Origin: Bacteroidales bacterium
GTDB lineage: Bacteria; Bacteroidota; Bacteroidia; Bacteroidales; Muribaculaceae
Assembly: GCA_014800535.1 (NCBI GenBank)
Contig: JAAVFW010000001.1
Coordinates: 60,051-92,315 of the forward strand
Direction: 5' to 3'
DNA length: 32,265 bases
Shown here: positions 1 to 7,299 of the stretch, piece by piece
Position numbering within the stretch: the stretch's first letter is position 1
Layout of the letters: every line of letters begins with the position of its first letter
Translations under genes and position numbers: made by a program
The notes under the pieces: generated by a model
Told to the model about the DNA's origin: nothing
Seen by the model: only the letters and a program-made list of their open reading frames with translations
Database searches by the model: none

Positions 1-132
1 AAGCCGACGGTTGCCCGGATGTTTCTCGACGCAGGTTTTTACCTGAGCTTCGGCAATAAATTTAACCCTCAGAGCTACGAGATGACACCTCCTGAGCGAC
101 GCCTGACAGAGACCGATCGCACCGAAGAATAA
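1..132 (+). CDS. C-terminal part of TatD-family metal-dependent hydrolase, apparently truncated at its 3' end
   Basis: Frame 1 is open from the window edge to TAA at 130-132 and gives 43 residues. The segments GFYLSFGNKFNP and PPERRLTETD match the region of short TatD-type hydrolases where a glycine/phenylalanine strand is followed by P-x-D-R-hydrophobic-E-T-D, whose Asp is a metal ligand. Members normally continue for roughly 35-50 residues after ETD; here only RTEE follows before the stop. The residues before ETD (RRLT) are also less hydrophobic than usual. The protein may therefore be a degraded gene end or a naturally short variant. The 5' part lies outside the window. The stop is followed after about 120 bp by the DUF3990 cassette, so loss of the tail could reflect insertion or deletion at this junction. 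Family assignment rests on motif memory. Confidence 0.55.
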   Translation, partial: KPTVARMFLDAGFYLSFGNKFNPQSYEMTPPERRLTETDRTEE

Positions 133-173
133 TTTTTAGTCTGTCTGAAAGAATATATACTCAAAAAAATCAC

Positions 174-181
174 TAAATTTG
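174..181 (+). promoter_or_regulatory. Candidate Bacteroidetes -7 element for the DUF3791/DUF3990 cassette
   Basis: TAAATTTG matches the Bacteroidetes -7 consensus TAnnTTTG. It lies 73 bp before the first cassette start codon. No clear TTG/TTTG -33 partner is found 19-21 bp upstream, so this is only a candidate. The intervening leader is AT-rich and has no evident Shine-Dalgarno, as is normal in this phylum. Confidence 0.3.
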
Positions 182-254
182 TAATCATGTAAAACATTTT
201 CTAAACGAGAAGACGGAATTATTGTTTTACTGCTGACTTTCCTCAAATTAGAAT

Positions 255-473
255 ATGGATAAAAAGACTCTTGAATTTGTAACATACTGCATAAGTAAGC
301 TCGCTAATAAGTTAAGACTTAGCCAAAATGATGTCTATTGCCGGCTGAAACGATCAGGGATTCTGTATGATTATATTGTGCCCTCTTATGACGTATTGCA
401 TACGTTTAGTTCACGTTATCTTATGGAGGATCTGACCGAATATATGAAAGAGAAAGGGGTGTTGCCTAAATGA
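255..473 (+). CDS. DUF3791 protein, first gene of the DUF3990 cassette
   Basis: This 72-residue, probably cytoplasmic protein has no signal peptide or membrane segment. It resembles DUF3791: an N-terminal helix (EFVTYCISKLANKL), a middle part LSQNDVYCRLKRSGIL, then the diagnostic segment YDVLHTFSSRYLMEDL at about residues 45-60. DUF3791 proteins are typically encoded beside DUF3990 genes; their biochemical role is unknown to me. The stop codon overlaps the start of the DUF3990 gene by ATGA (470-473), implying translational coupling. By analogy with small genes flanking toxin-like enzymes it could be an antitoxin or accessory partner, but that is inference. ATG at 255 is the only sensible start. 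The cassette is visibly more AT-rich than the neighbouring gapA, which is compatible with transfer. Confidence 0.75.
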   Translation: MDKKTLEFVTYCISKLANKLRLSQNDVYCRLKRSGILYDYIVPSYDVLHTFSSRYLMEDLTEYMKEKGVLPK

Positions 474-940
474 TTCTGTATCATTCATCAAATACCTCGG
501 TGAAGAAACCCGATATAGTTCATTCCCGTAATTATTTAGATTTCGGGAAGGGCTTTTACCTCACTTCATTGCATAATCAAGCCGTTAAATATGCTCAACG
601 ATTCATTCGTCGACAGCAAAATGCGTGGCTTAATTTATATGAGTTTATCTTTGATCCGACGGAATGGAAGGTGCTTGAATTTGTTGCATACGATAAAGCG
701 TGGCTTGATTTCGTTTCAAAATGTAGAGCCGGTGAAGATGAAACTGATTATGATATTGTAATCGGGGGTATTGCCAATGACAAAGTCATTCAGACACTTG
801 ACCGTTATTTTGAGGGAGAATTATCGGTTGATGAAACACTGGGACTCCTAAAATATGAGAAACCCAACAATCAATACTGCATCCGCTCACAAAAGATGCT
901 TGATGAATGTCTAAAACATATTGATAGCCGACAACTATGA
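470..940 (+). CDS. DUF3990 protein, putative small ADP-ribosyltransferase-fold enzyme
   Basis: This 156-residue protein matches DUF3990. It opens with MILYHSS (Tyr4-His5), followed by LDFGKGFYLT (Tyr30), a conserved DYDIVIGGIANDKV segment near residues 94-107, and KPNNQYCIRSQ (Gln135). His, Tyr and a late Glu/Gln in these contexts are the arrangement of H-Y-[E/D/Q] ADP-ribosyltransferases, and I recall Pfam placing DUF3990 in that clan. The predicted role is NAD-dependent modification of a protein or nucleic acid, with the target unknown. It overlaps both neighbours by ATGA (470-473 and 937-940), so the three genes form one translationally coupled unit. No signal peptide is present, so action in the producing cell is likely, which fits a toxin of a toxin-antitoxin or abortive-infection module. 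Activity is not proven, and a Gln third residue leaves the reaction uncertain. Confidence 0.75.
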   Translation: MILYHSSNTSVKKPDIVHSRNYLDFGKGFYLTSLHNQAVKYAQRFIRRQQNAWLNLYEFIFDPTEWKVLEFVAYDKAWLDFVSKCRAGEDETDYDIVIGGIANDKVIQTLDRYFEGELSVDETLGLLKYEKPNNQYCIRSQKMLDECLKHIDSRQL

Positions 941-1149
941 CAGAAGAAAGCAAAATAACTTTGAGGGCAAATAAAATCACAAACATAATCATAAGCTTGT
1001 GCGAACTATACGATCTTACGCTTGAGGAAGCCACAGATATGTATTATAAATCGACAACAGCTAATTTAATTGAAGAGGGTGTGGCTGATCTACATTGCCG
1101 GAGTGACAAATATCTTGCCACTTTAGTATGGGAAGAAAATAAGCAGTAG
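937..1149 (+). CDS. Second DUF3791 protein, last gene of the DUF3990 cassette
   Basis: The 70-residue product differs from the first cassette protein but also looks like DUF3791: a helix NIIISLCELYDLTLEEA, then MYYKSTTANLIEEG and the ending LHCRSDKYLATLVWEE, matching the family pattern of an aromatic-x-K-S segment and a late S-x-x-Y. It starts within the stop of the DUF3990 gene (ATGA, 937-940). Two diverged DUF3791 copies bracketing one DUF3990 enzyme suggest either two partners for one enzyme or a heteromeric complex; this is inference. No DNA-binding motif is evident, so autorepression by this protein cannot be claimed. A strong intrinsic terminator follows 32 bp after the stop. Confidence 0.7.
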   Translation: MTEESKITLRANKITNIIISLCELYDLTLEEATDMYYKSTTANLIEEGVADLHCRSDKYLATLVWEENKQ

Positions 1150-1181
1150 GTTCTAAAATAATTACTTCAAGAAATTAAAAG

Positions 1182-1226
1182 AGGCGACTTAACTTTGGGG
1201 TTAGACCCTGTTAAGTCGCCTTTTTT
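1182..1226 (+). terminator. Intrinsic terminator after the DUF3990 cassette, probably bidirectional
   Basis: A perfect 12-bp stem (1182-1193 with 1210-1221, core GGCGACTTAAC) encloses a loop that itself can form GGGT-TAG-ACCC, and is followed by six T residues. On the minus strand the stem ends in CCTCTTTTAATTT, so it can also stop leftward transcription from gapA. A smaller 6-bp hairpin at 1231-1247 lies between it and gapA. Confidence 0.8.
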
Positions 1227-1285
1227 CTTTTGTCCTTAATCAGGACAGCGATTCAATAAGTTAGAAACGAAAGTCGGGGGAATGA

Positions 1286-2305
<1,020 letters not shown>

Positions 2306-2465
2306 TTATTTTATATTACAATATGCGAATTTAACAATTTTTTATGAATTTTAAGGTATGAATGAACATAAAATCCAGCTGTTCCGTTTTAGAATTGAAC
2401 AGGACGGATAATTTCATGCGTCCTCATATTCTTATAACATCCGAAACAAAAAAAATATTTAAGAT

Positions 2466-2903
2466 ATGGGAAAGTTTTTACAAGATTTTAAGGAGTTCGC
2501 TCTGAAGGGTAATGTTGTCGACATGGCAGTCGGTGTAATTGTGGGTGGTGCGTTTGGCAAGATTGTAAGCTCTCTTGTCAACGATATTCTGATGCCAATC
2601 ATCTCTCTCTGCACCGGTGGCGACGGCTACAAGAATCTCAAATATGTCATCACCGAGGCTTCGCCGGCAGGTGCCGACGGTACGGCAGCTATCGAGGAGG
2701 TGGCAATCAATTACGGTTTGTTCATCCAGAATATTGTTGATTTCATCATCATTGCGTTCAGCATTTTCGTTGCGCTCCGTGTCATGATGAAGTTTAAGAA
2801 GAAAGAGGAGGAAGCTCCCGCTCCCGCTGCTCCCGAACCGACGGCTGAAGAGAAACTTCTCGTTGAGATTCGCGACCTTTTGAAGGAGGAAGCCAAGAAA
2901 TAA
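2466..2903 (+). CDS. mscL: Large-conductance mechanosensitive channel MscL
   Basis: MscL is an inner-membrane pentameric safety valve that opens under hypo-osmotic membrane tension. The 145-residue protein begins with the typical amphipathic helix and first membrane helix (FKEFALKGNVVDMAVGVIVG, with FGKIVSSLVNDILMP following), and has a second membrane helix near residues 87-107 (FIIIAFSIFVALRVM). A charged tail containing an Ala/Pro/Glu-rich stretch (EEEAPAPAAPEP) precedes the C-terminal helical bundle EEKLLVEIRDLLKEE. Length and order match the family. It is transcribed away from gapA as a single gene and ends 27 bp before a strong hairpin. The ATG follows an AT-rich leader without a Shine-Dalgarno. 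Confidence 0.96.
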   Translation: MGKFLQDFKEFALKGNVVDMAVGVIVGGAFGKIVSSLVNDILMPIISLCTGGDGYKNLKYVITEASPAGADGTAAIEEVAINYGLFIQNIVDFIIIAFSIFVALRVMMKFKKKEEEAPAPAAPEPTAEEKLLVEIRDLLKEEAKK

Positions 2904-2930
2904 TATTATCATAACCTCACACATACAACC

Positions 2931-2973
2931 ACACCCCCCGGATGTCATCATCTTTCAGACATCCGGGGGGTGT
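2931..2973. terminator. Strong hairpin terminator between mscL and the convergent PurF-like gene
   Basis: A perfect 16-bp stem (2931-2946 paired with 2958-2973, core ACCCCCCGGATGTC) has an 11-nt loop. Its position between two convergent genes suggests bidirectional use. The T-tract on the plus strand is weak (TGTTAGTTATTAT). Confidence 0.75.
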
Positions 2974-3002
2974 TGTTAGTTATTATAGTCGGTTACGGGG
3001 CG

Positions 3003-4874
3003 TCAGTTTCGAGCCGTTGTTTTCCCTTCATAGAAGTTTATATAGGCTCCGTTGACAAGGCGGTTGCCGCCGGGTGTGGGGTAATCGCCACTGAAATACC
3101 AGTCGCCGGGATGATTCGGAATTGCCTTATGAAGATTCTCTACTGTCTGATAGACAATCTCAATTTCGGCCTTGACATCTTCGGGAGTCAGCATTTGGGC
3201 AATCTTGCGTGCAATCTGCTCGTCGGTGAAGGGAGCATAGATTTCCTTTACATAATTCTGAATCTCCTCGTCGGGAAGAGAGGATTGTTCAAGGCATTTG
3301 CGATAGACCTCGCGTGCGATATGCTCCATGTCATTCTCCTTGAGCAGTTCCATAGCGGCGCGGAAGGCGATAAATTCACCCATACGCGACATGTCGATGC
3401 CGTAGCAGTCGGGGTAACGCACCTGCGGTGAGGAGCTGACAATTACTATTTTTTTCGGCGAGAGACGGTCGAGAATCCTGATGATGCTCTGGCGGAGGGT
3501 TGTGCCGCGCACAATGCTGTCGTCGATAACCACCAGATTGTCGCCCGGATTGATGCTTCCGTAGGTGATGTCATACACATGCGCTGCCAGGTCATCGCGG
3601 GTGTTTCCTTCAGCGATGAAGGTGCGCAATTTGATATCCTTTATAGCCACTTTTTCGCGGCGAATACGTTTGAGCAGAATCTCCTTTATTTTCTCCTCGT
3701 CGGGTTGGGGCTTCGCCATCTCTTCGTTGATGGCTTTAATTTTGTCGTTAATCAGAAACTCTTCAAACCCTTCCACCATGCCGTAGTAAGCCACTTCCGC
3801 AGTGTTGGGGATAAAAGAGAAGACAGAATGGTCGAGGTCGCCCCCAACGCTTTTATTGACAGCCGGCACAAGCAGACGTCCGAGTTCCTTACGTTCGCGA
3901 TAGATGTCGATGTCGCTTCCACGCGAGAAATAGATGCGCTCGAAAGAGCAACCCTTATAGGGAGCTTCAGGGAGGATTCGGGTGATTGAGGTTGTGCCTT
4001 TGCGTCCCACTGTGATCATTGTGCCCGGTTCAAGCTCCTTGACTTCTTCCTTCGGGACGTTGAGTGCGGTCATGATGACAGGACGCTCGGAAGCGACCAC
4101 AACTATTTCGTCGTCTTCATAATAGAAAGCGGGACGAATACCGTTGGCATCGCGCATTGCCCACATGATTCCGTTGCCGGTGGCGCCGCAAATCACATAA
4201 CCGCCATCCCAGGTGGGGGCACATCGGCGCAGCACGTTTGTAACGTCAAGGTCGCGCGAAATGGCTTCGGAGAGTTCAAGGCCGCGCAATCCTGCATCGT
4301 GATGCTGCTTGAAGAGACGTTCATTCTCCATGTCGAGCGCGTGTCCGAGCTGTTCGAGAAGGATGAAGGTGTCGGCATAGAGGCGCGGATGCTGTCCGGT
4401 GGAGACTATGCGGTCATAAATTTTCGAGACATTGGTCATGTTGAAGTTACCACACAAAAGAAGGTTTCGACTTGTCCAGTTGTTACGTCTCAAAAAGGGA
4501 TGCACATAGCTCAGGCCGCTGCGTCCGGTTGTGGAGTAACGCAGATGCCCCATGTATATTTCGCCGAGGAACGGGGTCTCCCCTGTTTCCTCTTTTTCAG
4601 CGGTTTCAATATCTTTGCTTATTGATGAAAAAATTCTCTTGATGGCATCGGTGCCTTCGGCTCTTTCACGAAAGATATATTCGTGGCCCGGTGAGACATT
4701 CATCTTGACACAACCTGCGCCGGCAGCTTCCTGACCGCGGTTGTGTTCTTTTTCCATCATCAGATAGAGTTTAGAAAGACCGTAATATTCCGACCCGTAT
4801 TTTTTCTTATAATAGCTGAACGGTTTTTTCAGCCGGACCATTACGATTCCACATTCATGCTTGATTGGTTCCAT
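3003..4874 (-). CDS. Amidophosphoribosyltransferase-like protein (PurF family, long form)
   Basis: PurF makes 5-phosphoribosylamine from PRPP and glutamine, the first committed step of purine synthesis. This 623-residue protein has the class II glutaminase start with Cys8 in HECGI, GHLRYST at 109-115, GNFNMTN at 142-148, a DGGYVICG segment near 223-230, and the PRPP-binding motif VVIDDSIVRGTT at 448-459. It is about 120-150 residues longer than E. coli PurF, with inserts between the two domains (about 370-415) and an unusual C-terminus (DWYFSGDYPTPGGNRL). Seven residues precede the presumed nucleophile, so processing or an internal Cys would be needed. Bacteroidales often carry such a long homologue besides a canonical PurF, so I give no symbol. 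It is the last gene of the long leftward run, and may also have its own promoter. Confidence 0.82.
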   Translation of the reverse strand: MEPIKHECGIVMVRLKKPFSYYKKKYGSEYYGLSKLYLMMEKEHNRGQEAAGAGCVKMNVSPGHEYIFRERAEGTDAIKRIFSSISKDIETAEKEETGETPFLGEIYMGHLRYSTTGRSGLSYVHPFLRRNNWTSRNLLLCGNFNMTNVSKIYDRIVSTGQHPRLYADTFILLEQLGHALDMENERLFKQHHDAGLRGLELSEAISRDLDVTNVLRRCAPTWDGGYVICGATGNGIMWAMRDANGIRPAFYYEDDEIVVVASERPVIMTALNVPKEEVKELEPGTMITVGRKGTTSITRILPEAPYKGCSFERIYFSRGSDIDIYRERKELGRLLVPAVNKSVGGDLDHSVFSFIPNTAEVAYYGMVEGFEEFLINDKIKAINEEMAKPQPDEEKIKEILLKRIRREKVAIKDIKLRTFIAEGNTRDDLAAHVYDITYGSINPGDNLVVIDDSIVRGTTLRQSIIRILDRLSPKKIVIVSSSPQVRYPDCYGIDMSRMGEFIAFRAAMELLKENDMEHIAREVYRKCLEQSSLPDEEIQNYVKEIYAPFTDEQIARKIAQMLTPEDVKAEIEIVYQTVENLHKAIPNHPGDWYFSGDYPTPGGNRLVNGAYINFYEGKTTARN

Positions 4875-4879
4875 GAGTG

Positions 4880-4887
4880 CAAAGTTA
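4880..4887 (-). promoter_or_regulatory. Candidate -7 element directly before the PurF-like gene
   Basis: Read on the minus strand, TAACTTTG matches TAnnTTTG and ends 5 nt before the ATG. If used, the transcript would be almost leaderless. No clear -33 TTG sits 19-21 nt upstream, so this is a weak call. Confidence 0.25.
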
Positions 4888-4911
4888 GTAAAAATTTTTC
4901 AGTATGTCGGG

Positions 4912-5754
4912 TCATAATTCTCCGCCTGGGGAGCGCAATCCATCCAGTACAGGATGGTCCGGAAACTGACCGCGCAACTCTTCAAGAATTTCAAATGCTT
5001 CATCATCACCTGCTTCGGCTGCAAGTCGATAGATTCCCAGAGATTTCTCGTAATTATAAGGCACCCCATAGCCGAGCGCATAAAAACGTGCGATAATCGA
5101 AAGGAAAGAGGGATTGTCAATAAACACTTCAGGGAGGGAACTGCTTATGATCTGATAATCGTCTGGAGTCTTCACTTCGGAAAAATCAAGGCGATGCACC
5201 CCGGAGAGTGCAATCAGTTTCGAGGCAGCGTCAGGGAGTCCTGACTCAGCGGCGGCGGCATATAGATTTGCGGCCTGAAGCGTGTCGGGTTGAACAGACC
5301 TGCCGTCGCGGAAGAAGTCGCCAAGCTGACTCATGGCAGGTGCGAAATTGTGTTCAGCGGCTCTGTTCAGCCAATATAACGCCTTGTCGTCGTCTTGTTT
5401 CACAAAATAGCCGTTGGCAAGAAGATAGCCGAGATTGGATGCGGCACGCACATCGTTATTGTCGGCCGCCTGTTCGAGCCAATATAACCCTTTCTCAGCG
5501 TCGGGTGTTATCCCCTCTCCCTTCAACAATCGGTAGCCGATCATATTCTGAGCCGGAGAATAGCCGAGTTCGGCTGCCTGAAGATAAAGACGATTGGCAG
5601 CCACAGTGTCCGGTGTCACACTGTCCGAGCCGAGGTCAAGCCGGTAGGCCTCCGCATAAAGAGCCCTTACGGAATCAAGCCGGCTTTCGGAGAGGGGTGA
5701 CGAAGTAACTCCGGCAACTGATGAGAGGAGAAATATCAACAGTAGTGACAGCAT
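4912..5754 (-). CDS. Secreted Sel1-repeat (TPR-like) protein
   Basis: The 280-residue product starts with a signal-peptide-like segment (LSLLLIFLLSSVAGVTS, residues 2-18) and then carries a run of Sel1-type helical repeats of about 36 residues. Recognisable units are AANRLYLQAAELGYSPAQNM, EKGLYWLEQAADNNDVRAAS, DKALYWLNRAAEHNFAPAMS, QAANLYAAAAESGLPDAAS and, after a gap, EKSLGIYRLAAEAGDDEAFE near the end. Such repeats mediate protein-protein contacts; no catalytic domain is visible. A periplasmic or envelope location is inferred. The gene starts 9 nt after the porX stop and precedes the PurF-like gene by 37 nt, so it is probably cotranscribed with porW-porX, which could hint at an envelope role, but this is weak guilt by association. 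Confidence 0.8.
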   Translation of the reverse strand: MLSLLLIFLLSSVAGVTSSPLSESRLDSVRALYAEAYRLDLGSDSVTPDTVAANRLYLQAAELGYSPAQNMIGYRLLKGEGITPDAEKGLYWLEQAADNNDVRAASNLGYLLANGYFVKQDDDKALYWLNRAAEHNFAPAMSQLGDFFRDGRSVQPDTLQAANLYAAAAESGLPDAASKLIALSGVHRLDFSEVKTPDDYQIISSSLPEVFIDNPSFLSIIARFYALGYGVPYNYEKSLGIYRLAAEAGDDEAFEILEELRGQFPDHPVLDGLRSPGGEL

Positions 5755-5763
5755 CTTTACTTA

Positions 5764-7299
5764 TTATTTTGGCGACAGCGTCACAAGCGGAACAAGCATC
5801 TCCTCAAGCGAAATGCCACCATGCTGGAATGTTCCGGTGTAATACTGCACATAATAGTTATAATTATTCGGGTAAGAGAAGAAATCCTCATTCATGGCGT
5901 AGATGAATGTGCTCGACAGATTAGGTGAAGGGAGTCCGAATTTCTTGGGGTCTTTCATTTCATAAACCTGCTTTGCGTTGTAGTTCAGATTCTTACCCAC
6001 CTTGTAGCGCAGATTGGTGTTGGTGTTTCGGTCGCCGATAACCTTTATCGGGTTGTCGACTTTTATAGTGCCGTGGTCGGTTGTCAGAATCACCTTGAAT
6101 TTCAGCTCTGCCAGGCGGCGGAGCAGTTCGGCAGTCGAGCTGTGGCGGAACCATGATTCCGTCAGCGACCGGTAAGCGGCATCGGAGTTGGCAAGCTCGC
6201 GAATCATCTTAGATTCCGTGCGGGCGTGCGACAGCATGTCGATGAAGTTCAACACAATCACATTGAGCGGCAAATCCTTGATAGAGTTGATTCTTGAAAG
6301 AAACTTTTCCCCTGCCGACGAGTCGTTAAGCTTGTTATAAGAGAATTTCTCTTTGCGACGATAGCGGTCGAGCTGCGTCTGGATAAGCTCGCTTTCGTGG
6401 ATGTTAAGACCCTCATCTTCATCCTCTTCGACCCAGAGATTGGGAAACATCGTTGCAATGTTCAAAGGCATCAGACCTGCGAAGATGGCATTGCGGGCAT
6501 ATTGGGTCGATGTCGGGAGGATGGTTGGATAGAGTTCCTCATTGACATTGAAAAATTCCGACACAAAGGGCTGGACAGTGCGCCATTGGTCAAGACGGAA
6601 GTTGTCGATGAGAATGAAGCAAACCTTCTCACCGGCATCAAGAAGCGGAAAGACACGTTTTGAGAAAATGTCGGGAGAGGTGAGCGGACGGTCGTCGCCG
6701 GTAATCCAATCGCCATAGTTTTTCTTAACAAACTTGCAGAAATTGAAATTTGCATCTCTTTTCTGCATGCGCAGCATCTCCTCCATTCCCGATTCTGAAT
6801 CAGATAATTTCAGCTCCCAATAGACCAATTGCCGATAGACTTCCTTCCATTCGTCGAGCGAAGAGGCGCGGTTAATCATGTCTGACATGCCGGTGAACGC
6901 CTGCTGATAATCGGTTGTTGCCTGGCGTGCCACAAGCTCGGTGCTGTGGAGGTTTTTCTTAATCGAGAGAAGAATCTGCATCGGATTGACCGGTTTGATC
7001 AGATAATCGGCAATGCGGCTTCCGATTGCCTGATTCATGATGTTTTCCTCTTCGGATTTGGTAATCATGATGACAGGTATTTCGGGGTGCTCCTGATTGA
7101 TTCTTGACAATGTTTCAAGTCCTGAAAGACCCGGCATCATCTCGTCGAGCAAGACAAGAGAGTATTGCTCGCGGTCGAGAGCATCGAGGGCGTCACGACC
7201 GTTGTTGACCGTGTCGACCACATAACCTTTTGACTTGAGAAAGAGGAGGTGGGGCTTGAGCAAGTCAATCTCATCATCTGCCCATAGTATCTTTTCCAT
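5764..7299 (-). CDS. porX: PorX-type response regulator with C-terminal PglZ domain
   Basis: PorX is the response regulator controlling the type IX secretion system in Bacteroidetes. Residues 1-120 form a receiver domain: acidic DDE at 8-10, phosphoacceptor Asp52 in LVLLDEMMPG, Thr80 in MITKS and Lys102 in YLIKPV. A helical linker follows, then an alkaline-phosphatase-like PglZ domain from about 205 to 511 with CFILIDNFR (Asp232), PTSTQYARN (Thr263-Thr265 region) and TTDHGTIKVDN. At 511 residues it matches the family. ATG at 7299 gives the canonical MEKILWADDE start; it lies inside porW, and the two genes overlap by 26 nt in different frames, implying coupled translation. No DNA-binding domain is present. 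PorX homologues also occur in Bacteroidetes without type IX secretion, so the pathway here is not certain. Confidence 0.9.
   Translation of the reverse strand: MEKILWADDEIDLLKPHLLFLKSKGYVVDTVNNGRDALDALDREQYSLVLLDEMMPGLSGLETLSRINQEHPEIPVIMITKSEEENIMNQAIGSRIADYLIKPVNPMQILLSIKKNLHSTELVARQATTDYQQAFTGMSDMINRASSLDEWKEVYRQLVYWELKLSDSESGMEEMLRMQKRDANFNFCKFVKKNYGDWITGDDRPLTSPDIFSKRVFPLLDAGEKVCFILIDNFRLDQWRTVQPFVSEFFNVNEELYPTILPTSTQYARNAIFAGLMPLNIATMFPNLWVEEDEDEGLNIHESELIQTQLDRYRRKEKFSYNKLNDSSAGEKFLSRINSIKDLPLNVIVLNFIDMLSHARTESKMIRELANSDAAYRSLTESWFRHSSTAELLRRLAELKFKVILTTDHGTIKVDNPIKVIGDRNTNTNLRYKVGKNLNYNAKQVYEMKDPKKFGLPSPNLSSTFIYAMNEDFFSYPNNYNYYVQYYTGTFQHGGISLEEMLVPLVTLSPK

Noticed and set aside
1231..1247. 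6-bp hairpin TGTCCT-TAATC-AGGACA as a gapA terminator
   Set aside because: On the minus strand it is followed by A-rich sequence rather than a T-run, so the larger hairpin at 1182-1221 is the better terminator.
2326..2333. Minus-strand TAAATTCG as the gapA -7 promoter element
   Set aside because: It has one mismatch to TAnnTTTG and no TTG at the proper distance.
5208..5708. Open frame of 166 residues on the plus strand
   Set aside because: It lies antisense to the Sel1-repeat gene, is Arg/Pro/Gln-rich with no domain, and is a frame shadow.
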